Source of the DNA: Acidimicrobiia bacterium
Lineage (GTDB): Bacteria; Actinomycetota; Acidimicrobiia; IMCC26256; JAOSJM01
Direction: 5' to 3'
Assembly: GCA_027494165.1 (NCBI GenBank)
Contig: JAOSJM010000005.1
Coordinates: 124,001-188,000 of the forward strand
DNA length: 64,000 bases
Part shown: positions 8,745 through 17,188 of the stretch, piece after piece
Layout of the letters: each line of letters opens with the position of its first letter
Numbering within the stretch: the first letter of the stretch is position 1
Made by a program: the position numbers and the translations under genes
The notes under the pieces: model-generated
The model's database searches: none
Seen by the model: only the letters and a program-made list of their open reading frames with translations
Told to the model about the DNA's origin: nothing

Positions 8745-9980
8745 GCTGTCGTCTCCCTCCTGTCGGCTCGACGGTCGCCGAGCCCGTCGGTCTACGCCCC
8801 GTCCCGTCCCGCGGTCCGGGCGGCCGCCTGCGAGTCGGGGGATCCCCATCTGGCGGGCGATGATGTTTCGCTGGATCTGGGTCGAGCCCCCGGCGACCTC
8901 GTACAGCTTCGCCTCCCGGTAGAAGCGCTCCATCTCGTACTCCCGGGTGTACCCGTAGCCACCCAGGATCTGCATGCCTCGGGTCGCCGTGCGGGTCCCG
9001 CACTCGGTCGCGTAGGCCTTGGCCATCGAGGCCTCCTTCGAGGCCGGGAGGCCCCGATCGGTCCGCCAGGCGGCGTCGTAGGTCAGCCAACGCGACGCCG
9101 CGGTCTCGGTCTCCATGTCGGCGAGCATGTGGCTGAGGGCCTGGAACGCCGCGACCGGCTGCCCGAACTGATGGCGCTCCAGCGCGTACCGGAGCGCCAG
9201 CTCGGTGCAGCGCCGGGCCAGCCCCGTGCAGAGGGCCGCCACCGCGATGCGCTCGGCGTCCAGGGCGCGCACGAGCGCCTTCCAGCCCCGGCCGACCTCC
9301 CCGACGACCGCGTCGGCGGGCACGCGCACGTCGCTGATGCCGACCTCGCAGGTCTTGACCGCGTGGTGGCCGAGCTTGGGGATCCCGCTGATGGTGAGCC
9401 CCGGTGAGTCGGCCGGGACCATGAAGACCGTGATCGCGGTGTGGCGCTCCTCGAGACCGCCGGTGCGGGCGGTCACCACGAGGTAGTCCGCCACGTGGGC
9501 ACCGGTGCAGAAGATCTTCGAGCCGTTGACGACCCACTCGTCGCCGTCGCGCACGGCGCGGGTCCGCACGGCGGCGGCGTCGGAGCCGGCCTCGGGCTCG
9601 GTGAGGGCGAAGGCCGTGCGCAGCTCCCCTTCCGCGATGCGGGGGAGGAAGCGCCGGCGCATGTCGGCGTCGGCCCCGCCCAGGAGGGTCTGGTTGCCGA
9701 AGACCGCGGTGGGCACGTAGGTCATGTTCACCGAGCCGCCGAAGCGGCCCAGCTCCTCGCAGATGACCGCGATCTCGACCATGCCCCCGCCGGAGCCACC
9801 GTCCTCCTCGGGCACGCCCACCCCGTAGAGCCCCAGGTCGGCGAGCCCCTTGAAGAGGTCGAAGGGGTACGCTTCCCTCGCCTCGAGGTCGTCGAGCCAC
9901 TCCTTGGTGCAGTGCGACTCGAGGAACCCTCGCACGGTGCGCGCGAGCTCCTCCTGCTCGTCGGTGAGGGCGAAGTCCAT
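8745..9980 (-). CDS. Acyl-CoA dehydrogenase
   Basis: A canonical acyl-CoA dehydrogenase of about 395 core residues: FALTDEQEELARTVRGF at the N-terminus, AFALTEPEAGSDAAAVRTRA near 124 (flavin/substrate motif), NGSKIFCTGAHVADYLVVTART near 153, and the C-terminal block MQILGGYGYTREYEMERFYREAKLYEVAGGSTQIQRNIIARQM, which contains the usual GGSTQIQ catalytic-loop segment with a Glu upstream. It oxidises an acyl-CoA at alpha-beta using FAD. As given, the frame has no stop before the next gene's ATG; a TAG at 8792-8794 lies in another frame, so a one-base error is likely. First gene of the operon; its promoter carries the palindromic operator. Confidence 0.85.
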
Positions 9981-9987
9981 GTCCCCG

Positions 9988-10017
9988 ATTGCAGTAGATC
10001 TGACGTAAAACGTCAAG
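9988..10017 (-). promoter_or_regulatory. Promoter of the acyl-CoA dehydrogenase operon with MerR-type operator
   Basis: On the minus strand a -35 TTGACG (complement of 10012-10017, within the CGTCAA tract) and a -10 TGCAAT (9988-9993) are about 17-18 bases apart. The perfect palindrome TGACGT-AAA-ACGTCA at 10001-10015 spans the -35 and most of the spacer. Transcription would begin just in front of the ATG at 9980, giving a very short or absent leader. Confidence 0.6.
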
Positions 10018-10060
10018 TTGGGCACGTCCCGGGCGACCGGGAGGCCCGTGGAGTAGCGTA

Positions 10061-10077
10061 TTGACGTTCAACGTCAA
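10061..10077. promoter_or_regulatory. Palindromic operator, TTGACGT-TCA-ACGTCAA
   Basis: A perfect 7-base-arm palindrome with a 3-base centre, 44 bases from the related site at 10001. It lies about 90 bases before the AtuA-like gene on the plus strand, in the divergent promoter region, and it contains -35-like TTGACG on both strands. Confidence 0.65.
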
Positions 10078-10166
10078 GAATATGCCGGGACAGGACCGGG
10101 ACGGGGCACCGGGTCGGGCGGACGAACGGGCCCCGGACCACGGGGGCGGTGACGAGAGGAGCGCAG

Positions 10167-11536
10167 ATGACGATTCGGGTCGCGGGCGGCCAGGGGTTCT
10201 ACGGCGACCACGCCCCTCCACCACCACGCTGCTCGAGGCCGGCGTCGACTACCTCTGCCTGGAGGCGCTGGCGGAGCTCACGCTGGCCATCCTCCAGAAG
10301 GACCGCCAGAAGGACGAGGCCACGGGGTTCACCAAGGACCTCCCGCGCTACCTGCAGGCGGCCCTGCCGTTCGTGGCCCAGGGGCGGACGAAGGTGATCA
10401 CGAACGCCGGGGGCATCAACCCCGTCGCCGCCGGACGGGCCGCGGTCGCCACCGCGAAGAAGCTGGGGATCTCGGGCGTCAAGATCGCCACCGTCGTCGG
10501 CGACGACCTCCACGCCCGCCTCGACGAGGTCCGCGAGGCCCAGGGCGGGCTCCCCAACGCCGAGACCGGCCGTCCCTGGGACGAGCTCCCCGGCGAGGTC
10601 CTCTTCGCCAACGCCTACCTCGGTGCCCGGCCGATCGTCGAGGCCCTCCGCCAGGGGGCCGACGTCGTGATCACGGGCCGGGTCGCCGACCCGTCGCTGT
10701 TCCTCGCCCCGCTCGTCCACGAGTTCGGCTGGGCCGCCGACGACTGGGACCGCCTGGCCGCGGGGATCGCGGTGGGTCACCTCTGCGAGTGCTCCGGGCA
10801 GTCCACGGGCGGGAACTTCTCGGGCGAGTGGTGGACGATCGAGGAGCCCTGGAGGTTCGCCTACCCCATCGCCGAGTGCGAGGAGGACGGGAGCGCCGTC
10901 CTCACCAAGGCCCCCGGCACCGGCGGCCGGGTCGACTTCGACACCGTCCGCCAGCAGCTCCTCTACGAGGTCCACGACCCCGCCGCCTACGTCACCCCCG
11001 ACGTCGTCGCCGACTTCACGTCGCTGCGATTCGAGGACCTGGGCGGCGACCGGGTCCGGCTCGGTGGGGCCCGGGGCGCGCCGGCCACGCCCACCTACAA
11101 GGCTCTCGTCGCCTACCCGTACGGCTACGCCAGCGAGGCCCGCGTGGCCTTCGGCTGGCCCGACGCCTACGCCAAGGCCCGGGCCACCGCGGGCATCTTC
11201 CGGGAGCGGGTCCGGATGGCCGGGCTGGACGCCGAGGAGTGGTACGAGGAGTACTGGGGCGTGAACGCCCTCCACGGACCGACCGTCCCGATGGACGAGG
11301 CCGACGAGGCCCCCGAGGTCGTGCTGCGGGCCTCGTGGCGCTGCCAGGACGCCGGCACCGCCGGCCGCATCGGCCGGGAGCTCGTCCCGCTCGGGCTGTC
11401 CGCGCCGCCGTGGGGCCTCAGCGGCCAGGGCCGGGCGATGATCGGCTCGCCCACCCAGCTCCTGGGCCTGTGGCCCGTGCTCGTGCAGCGGGAGCTCGTC
11501 GACCCCGGCGTCCGCGTCGACATCGAGGAGGTCTGA
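10167..11536 (+). CDS. AtuA-like protein (DUF1446, acyclic terpene utilisation family), frameshifted near its start
   Basis: The large domain of the AtuA/DUF1446 family, first linked to citronellol and geraniol degradation in Pseudomonas. It begins at ATG 10167 (GAGGAGCGCAG upstream) with TIRVAGGQGFYGDH. The frame slips at about 10205-10210 in a C run; adding one C restores STTTLLEAGVDYLCLEALAELTLA. Later family stretches are KVITNAGGINPVAAG near 85, VITGRVADPSLFLAPLVHEFGW near 170, and GHLCECSGQSTGGNFSGEW near 200. Biochemical role is unproved even in the model family. Its stop overlaps the start of the small partner gene (TGATG). Confidence 0.75.
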
Positions 11537-12033
11537 TGGCCAGGATCCAGCTCCGCGACCTCTGCGCCACCCGCGCCGGCGACAAGGGCGACATCGCCAA
11601 CGTGGCGATCTTCGCCTACGACGACGACGCGTACGCCGCCATCCGCGACGCGGTCACCGCCGGGCGGGTCAAGGAGCACTTCGGCTGGATGGTCACCGGC
11701 GACGTCGTCCGCTACGAGGCGCCGAACGTGTGGGGGCTCAACTTCGTCATGCAGGGGGCCCTGGGTGGGGGCGGTCCCCGCTCGCTGCGCTCCGACAACC
11801 TGGGGAAGACCCTCGGCGGCGCCCTCCTGCGCCTCGAGGTCGACGTGCCCGACGCGGTGGCCGAGGCGCCCCCCGCCGGCGTCCCGACCTCCCCGCCTGG
11901 GCCCGGCGGACCACCGGCACCCAGGAGGGCTGAGGTCCGGAGGGCCCCGCCGGGCCCGCCGCCGCGCCGGGGAGACCGGACGGCCGCCCCGGCGCACGCT
12001 CGCCGGGCGGGACGCCTCAGGAGGATCCGCTGA
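11536..12033 (+). CDS. AtuA C-terminal-domain-like protein
   Basis: A 165-residue protein whose first 110 residues form the small ferredoxin-like domain that follows AtuA domains, either fused or as a separate gene: MARIQLRDLCATRAGDKGDIANVAIFAYDDDAY, then KEHFGWMVTGDVVRYEAPNVWGLNFVMQGALGGGG, a Gly-rich tail before LGKTLGGALL. Residues 113-165 are only Pro, Arg and Ala-rich and may be out-of-frame sequence: a stop in another frame at about 11933 would give a family-length protein. It is coupled to the AtuA-like gene by a one-base overlap. Confidence 0.7.
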   Translation: MARIQLRDLCATRAGDKGDIANVAIFAYDDDAYAAIRDAVTAGRVKEHFGWMVTGDVVRYEAPNVWGLNFVMQGALGGGGPRSLRSDNLGKTLGGALLRLEVDVPDAVAEAPPAGVPTSPPGPGGPPAPRRAEVRRAPPGPPPRRGDRTAAPAHARRAGRLRRIR

Positions 12034-12473
12034 GCACGGGGGCGCCGCCGGATCTCGTCGGCCCACCGGAGCAGGTCGACACCGGCCTCGAGCGAGCGGT
12101 CCCGGGCGTCGAGGATCCCCCGGACGGTCGCGTCGTCGAGGCGCTCCACCATGATCGAGAGGCCGTCGCAGTCGCTCACGTGAGGGAGGATGCCGCGGAC
12201 GACCGCGACCGCCTCCGCCACGTCGGCGTCGTCGAGCGCACCGCCCGCGAGCTCGACGAGTCGCCTCGCCCCGGCGACGACGCCGTCGTGGTCGTCGAGG
12301 AGCGAGTCGACGTAGGCGGGATCGAAGATCCCCACGAGGTCGGGGTAGAGCGACTCCTCCTCGTAGCGGAAGTGGGGTCCCGTGAGCTCCCGGACGCCGG
12401 GCCCGGGCCGTGGGAGGGCGATCGGCGACGCGCGGAGGCCCCGGTGACCCGGGGCCTCCAGCGCGACCGGCAC
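12034..12473 (-). CDS. Hemerythrin HHE-like domain protein, ends uncertain
   Basis: The segment HFRYEEESLYPDL followed by LLDDHDGVVAGARRLVEL has the His/Glu spacing of hemerythrin HHE di-iron helices (H-x4-E-E-x2-L-x-P, then D-H-D). The protein then has a helical tail to LLRWADEIRRR. A GTG at 12473 is the first usable start downstream of the HyuB stop, but the expected first HHE helix and its His are not recognisable, and no stop appears in frame before the convergent gene at 12033. So either a frame error or a decayed gene. Position after the carboxylase operon could be incidental. Confidence 0.4.
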
Positions 12474-12510
12474 CAGCCGGCGGTACGTGCGGCGGGGACC
12501 GTCCCGACGC

Positions 12511-14631
12511 CTAGTAGCGGCGCTCCTTCCAGCGCGGGGCGCCACCCTCGCGGACGTGCTCGTCGACCAGGTCCTCGTCGATCTCCCACTCGGCCATCGG
12601 GGCCTCGGGGGGCACGCCCCAGGGCCACTCGCCGTAGAGGCTCATGACACCCTCCGGCGGGCGGCGCTCCAGCCAGCCGTCGATCCACTCGCCGTAGGGC
12701 CGGGCCCGGGCCACCCGGGCCTCCCTTTCCTCCTTGCGGGCCAGGTGGGTGGCCTCCTCGTCGACGACGAGGTTCGCCTCGCGGTACACGACCTTGTAGA
12801 GGTCCCTCGCCGTGCGGTGCGAGATGGTCTCCTCGCGCAGGTCCCTCATGACCAGCTCGGGGTCCCGCTCCAGCACGTCGCCGTAGCCCGGGCCCGACGG
12901 GGCGCAGGCGAGGAACAGGCCGCCCCCCTCGAGCATCTCCATGCCCGAGTTCTGGTGCTTGAACACCCAGTCGCCCTCGATCCGCTCCGCCGCCTCGTAG
13001 ACGTTGCGCGGCACCCGGCCCTGGGCCTTGAGCTCCTCGAGGTTGTGGTTGTGCACCATGGCGAAGGCGACGGGACGGCACGGGTAGCCCCCGAACAGCC
13101 CCGGGGCCATGGGCCTCCCGGTCGAGCCGCCGATCGAGACGACGGCCACCCCCGGCACCCCGTGGATCTGGTACATGGCGTTCATCGAGCGGCCGCCCCG
13201 GTACTTGCCGAAGCCCGCCGCGTCCTTCCAGTAGACGTTCCGGTAGATCGGCAGCATCGGGTAGTTGTGCTCGATCTGCTCGGAGTCGAGGAACTCCCCG
13301 ATCGCGCACCAGATGAACCCGCCCACGTCGATCCCGTCGGAGTCCCAGCGGGCCCCCATCCCCACCCCGTTGGGGATCCCCTGGTCCCACGCCGAGAACG
13401 GCTGGCCGTGCGCGTCGACCCCGCCGATGGCCACGGTGTTGGACGTCCCCGGCCAGCTCGCGACGACGTTGTCGTGCTCGGGGGACGCGAACTTCAGCCT
13501 CTCCATGCAGTTGTGGAGCGCCGTGATCACCTGGGCGTGCGTCGCCACCCCGAGGGACGTGGCGTCCTCGGGCTCGGCCTTGAAGAACGTCCCCTCCTGG
13601 AACTCGAAGCGGAACGGCTCGTAGTAGCCCGTGGTCGCCGGCAGCTCGTGGAACAGGTACTGGAACAGGTAGCAGGCGAACATCGCGATCATCATGTGGG
13701 GGAACATGTTGAAGTTCCCCATGACCACCCGGGGGCTTCCGTAGAAGCGGATGGTGCAGACCTCACCCCGCTTCTCCACCTCCACCCGGCAGTTGAGGAG
13801 CCCGTACTTCCCCTCGCCCGCGTTCTCGAGGAAGATGTCCTGGCGGTAGACCCCGTCGTTCATCGTCGCCAGCTTCTGGCGGGCCGCCGCCACGCCCTCC
13901 TCGATCATCCGCCGCAGCGACCCGACGAGGAAGTCGACGCCCTTCTTGGCGATGATCTCGTGGACGCGGGTCTCGAGCACGTGGCACGCCGCCACCCGCG
14001 CCTTGATGTCGAGCGTCTGCATCCGCGGGTCGCGGACCATGTTCTCCATCATCTCCATCAGGTCGGCGCGCAGGTGGTAGCCCTCGCCGATCTTGATGGG
14101 CGACAGGATCATGCCCTCGTCGTAGCGGCTCTCGGCCGACGGCGGGTTCCCACCGGGCTCCTTGGCCCCGGTCTCGGTCTCGTGGCTGGCCGCCGCGACC
14201 CAGGCCACCAGCTCCCCCTCCCAGAACACCGGCATGAAGAGGATCTGGTCCGGGGAGTGGATCCCGCCGTAGAGGCTGTCGTTCCCGTAGAACATGTCGC
14301 CCTCGCGGATCCCCACCGAGGGCTCCTCGTAGAAGTACCGCATCATCCACTTGATGCCGATCGAGGCGTTGATGAGGTGGAGCTGGGTCCCCATAATCCC
14401 CACCGCCATGTCGCCCTGGCGGGTGTAGACCCCCACGGTGACGTCGCCGGCCTCGATCATGGGGCTGATCCCCATCCGGGAGAACGTCTGGTAGGCCTCC
14501 CAGCAGGACAGCTCCATCTTGTTGCGGTAGATCTCGAAGTCGCCCCGCTCCAGGCCCTCCATCGCCCGCTCCTCGCGGTTGGTGGCCGGTTCCGGGCGCC
14601 AGCGCTTCGTGATGTTCCAGTCGCGCGGCAT
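12511..14631 (-). CDS. Hydantoinase B/oxoprolinase-type carboxylase subunit (acetophenone carboxylase ApcD-like)
   Basis: A 706-residue HyuB-family protein, the C-terminal subunit type of oxoprolinases, acetone carboxylase and acetophenone carboxylase. It shows the family's SCWEAYQTFSRMGISPMIEAGDVTVGVYTRQGDMAVG at 43-80, GDMFYGNDSLYGGIHSPDQILFMPVF at 110-135 (conserved N/D/H cluster) and SWPGTSNTVAIGG near 396. Length fits ApcD (about 75 kDa). It starts 10 bases after the HyuA2 stop and ends the operon. In acetophenone carboxylase this subunit works on the phosphorylated enol together with carboxyphosphate; here that is inference from gene order. Confidence 0.85.
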   Translation of the reverse strand: MPRDWNITKRWRPEPATNREERAMEGLERGDFEIYRNKMELSCWEAYQTFSRMGISPMIEAGDVTVGVYTRQGDMAVGIMGTQLHLINASIGIKWMMRYFYEEPSVGIREGDMFYGNDSLYGGIHSPDQILFMPVFWEGELVAWVAAASHETETGAKEPGGNPPSAESRYDEGMILSPIKIGEGYHLRADLMEMMENMVRDPRMQTLDIKARVAACHVLETRVHEIIAKKGVDFLVGSLRRMIEEGVAAARQKLATMNDGVYRQDIFLENAGEGKYGLLNCRVEVEKRGEVCTIRFYGSPRVVMGNFNMFPHMMIAMFACYLFQYLFHELPATTGYYEPFRFEFQEGTFFKAEPEDATSLGVATHAQVITALHNCMERLKFASPEHDNVVASWPGTSNTVAIGGVDAHGQPFSAWDQGIPNGVGMGARWDSDGIDVGGFIWCAIGEFLDSEQIEHNYPMLPIYRNVYWKDAAGFGKYRGGRSMNAMYQIHGVPGVAVVSIGGSTGRPMAPGLFGGYPCRPVAFAMVHNHNLEELKAQGRVPRNVYEAAERIEGDWVFKHQNSGMEMLEGGGLFLACAPSGPGYGDVLERDPELVMRDLREETISHRTARDLYKVVYREANLVVDEEATHLARKEEREARVARARPYGEWIDGWLERRPPEGVMSLYGEWPWGVPPEAPMAEWEIDEDLVDEHVREGGAPRWKERRY

Positions 14632-14641
14632 GTGGCCCTCC

Positions 14642-16847
14642 TCAGTCGTTGAGCTTCTCGACGAGGCCGCTGCCGCGCTCGTCGATGCGGAACACCCGAT
14701 CCGGGTCGACGACGACGGTCGTGTCGACCGCCTCGATCACCGCCGGGCCCGCCACCTCGTTCCCCGGCTTGAGGAGCTCGAGGTCGTAGACGTTGGTCGC
14801 CAGCCAGCCGCGGTCGGGCCCCCAGAACGTGGCCCGCTCCCCCGCCGGGCCGCCGAGGGGTCGGGCCCCTCGAGCGGGAGCGTCGGCAGATCCTGCTTGC
14901 CGGTCGGCACGACGCTCCACAGGGTCATCCCCGTGATCTCGACTCCCCCGGCCAGGAACGTGGCGGCCTTGCTGTAGAGGCGCGAGTACTCGGTCTCGTA
15001 GGCCCGGTAGACCTCGCGCACGTCGTCGGGATCGGTGACGAAGATCCGCGGTGAGCGGATCCGGGTGACGTGGGGCTGCATCCCGTAGCGGAGGTAGAGC
15101 TCGAGCCCCCACAACACGTCCTTCACGCCGAGGTCGTCGGCATCGCGCAGGGCCTCGACCTGGAGGTCGCGCACGATCGCGTTGAACTCGTCGAAGTCCT
15201 CGAGCCAGCGGTCGTTGTACGCGGTGTAGAGGGGGATCTTGCAGCTCCGCTCGTACGTCCGCATGAAGTCCGTGTTGGCGACCCCGAAGGCGCTAAAGAC
15301 CGACGAGAACGGGAAGGTCATGATCCGCGGGGTCTCCACGTAGTTGGCGTACCCGCAGACGTGGGTCGGACCGGCGCCCCCGAACGCGAAGAGCGTGAAC
15401 TCGCGGGGGTCGTAGCCCTTGAGGTTGGTCTCCTTGAAGACCTCGTTGCCCATCTTGGCGTCGATGATGGTCTTCACGAGGAAGGCCGCCTCTTCGACGC
15501 TGGTGCCCAGCGGCTCCACCAGGTGTCGACGGATCGCCTCCTCGGCCGCCTCCTTGTTGAGCGCCATGTGACCGCCGAGGAAGTAGTCGGGGTCCACCAG
15601 CCCGAGGGCCACGTCGGCGTCGGTGACGGTGGGCCGCTCGCCACCGAGGTCGAAGCAGGCCGGACCCGGGTTGGACCCGGCGGACTCGGGGCCGACGTCG
15701 ACCAGGTTCAGCAGCTCGTTGTAGTGGGCGATCGATCCGCCACCGGCCCCGATCGACTTCGTCTCGATCATCGAGATCCCGACCCGGAACCGGTCGATCA
15801 TCGGCACGTAGGTGTAGAAGTGCCGACCCTCGAAGGAGTCGGCCCGGCTCCCGACCTCGACGACGGTGCCGATGTCGAAGGAGGTCCCACCCATGTCGGT
15901 GAGGATGACGTTCTGGATCCCGTACACGTCGGCGACCCGGGCCCCCCGATGACCCCGGCCACGGGGCCGGCGTTGTAGGTCTCCACCGCGCTCGTGCGGT
16001 GCAGGGGGTTGGCCCCGCCCTGGGCGTTCACGATGAACAGCGGGCGCCGGTAGCCGCGCTCGTGCAGCGACACGCCCAGCTCGGTGAGCTCCTCGGCCAT
16101 GGTGCGGTGCAGGTAGGCGGCGAGGATCGCCGTCATGTCCCGCTGGTACTCGTTCTGCTTCGGGAGCACCTCGGACGACAGCAGGATCGGCTGGCTCCCC
16201 AGGTAGACGTCGGGGAACTCCTCGATGATGACGTCGCGCACGAGCTGCTCGTGGGAAGGGTTGCGCTGGCTCTGCATCAGGGCGACCACGAAGCCCATCG
16301 CCCCGCGATCCACGAGCTCGCGCACCCGGAGGCGAACCTCGTCGCGGTCGAGTGGGATGACGACCTTGCCCTCGTCGTCGATCCGCTCGCTGACCCCCAC
16401 CACCATGTGCCGGGGGATGAGCGGCTCGGGACGCTGCCCCCGCGCCGTGAGCCGCTTGCGCTCGACGGGGAGACCGTCGTGCCACTGCGCGCCCCGCCCG
16501 ATGAAGATCGTGTCCTCGAACCCCGCGCTGGTGACGAGACCGAGCCGCGGGCCCTTGCGCTCGATGAGCGCGTTCATGGCCAGCGTGGTGGCGTAGCGCA
16601 CGATGTCGGTGTTGCGCACCAGCTCGTCGGGGTCCACGTCCAGCTTGCGGGCGCAGTCCGCGATCGCCTGGTTGAAGCCCACCGCCAGCCGGTGGCGGGT
16701 GGTCGGGGCCTTGCCCGAGCCGCTCCGCCCCTCGTAGGAGACGAAGCAGTCGGTGAACGTGCCGCCGATGTCGATGCTGATGGTGTTCTCGAGCGTGACC
16801 CGGCCCTGCTCGGCACCCGCGCCGATGCGGTCGTCGGTGACGGTCAT
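14642..16847 (-). CDS. Hydantoinase A-type carboxylase subunit 2 (ApcC-like), frameshifted twice
   Basis: A HyuA-family ATP-binding subunit of about 735 residues once joined. The N-terminal phosphate loop is ISIDIGGTFTDCF near residue 24, the middle has MGGTSFDIGTVVEVG, and the glycine-rich ATP segment SIGAGGGSIAH lies near 345. The frame breaks at about 15940 (run of C in the given strand) and about 14850-14870; adding one base at each joins the three pieces without loss. The ATG is two bases downstream of the Zn-ribbon gene's stop with GGGAGC before it. The size (about 80 kDa) is that of ApcC rather than ApcA, supporting the acetophenone-carboxylase comparison. Confidence 0.8.
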
Positions 16848-16849
16848 CG

Positions 16850-17188
16850 TCAGCTCCCTCCCTTGACCTTCGCCTTCAGGGCCTCGAGGTCGATCTGGAT
16901 GTCGGGGGTCGGCGGGTAGCCCTCGGGGAGCAGCTCGTTCTCGATCATCGTCCCGCAGCCGGGGCAGTAGAACTCGACGAAGACGCCGTAGCCCTCGGCG
17001 ACGGTGAGCGGGAACTCGGCCCCCTCGTAGATGGGCGGATAGATCTCCTTGGGGTCGCGCTCGTGGACGACGCAGCCCTTCTTGTACATCTCCCGCGCGC
17101 TGATGAGCTCGTGGTCGCAGACGTGGCAGACCCACATCTCGCGGTCGACGTCGATGTCGAGGTACTCGGTGATGCGGACGCGCGTCAT
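16850..17188 (-). CDS. Acetone carboxylase gamma-like Zn-ribbon subunit (ApcB-like)
   Basis: A 112-residue protein with two Cys pairs, WVCHVCDHEL near residue 19 and FYCPGCGTMI near 75, which would bind one zinc, separated by a KEIYPPIYEG loop. This matches the small gamma subunit of acetone carboxylase (PF08882) and the 15-kDa ApcB subunit of acetophenone carboxylase. The ATG overlaps the HyuA1 stop (ATGA), and the next gene begins two bases after its stop, so its stoichiometry is presumably coupled to both HyuA subunits. This small gene is what distinguishes a ketone carboxylase from a hydantoinase or oxoprolinase operon. Confidence 0.85.
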   Translation of the reverse strand: MTRVRITEYLDIDVDREMWVCHVCDHELISAREMYKKGCVVHERDPKEIYPPIYEGAEFPLTVAEGYGVFVEFYCPGCGTMIENELLPEGYPPTPDIQIDLEALKAKVKGGS

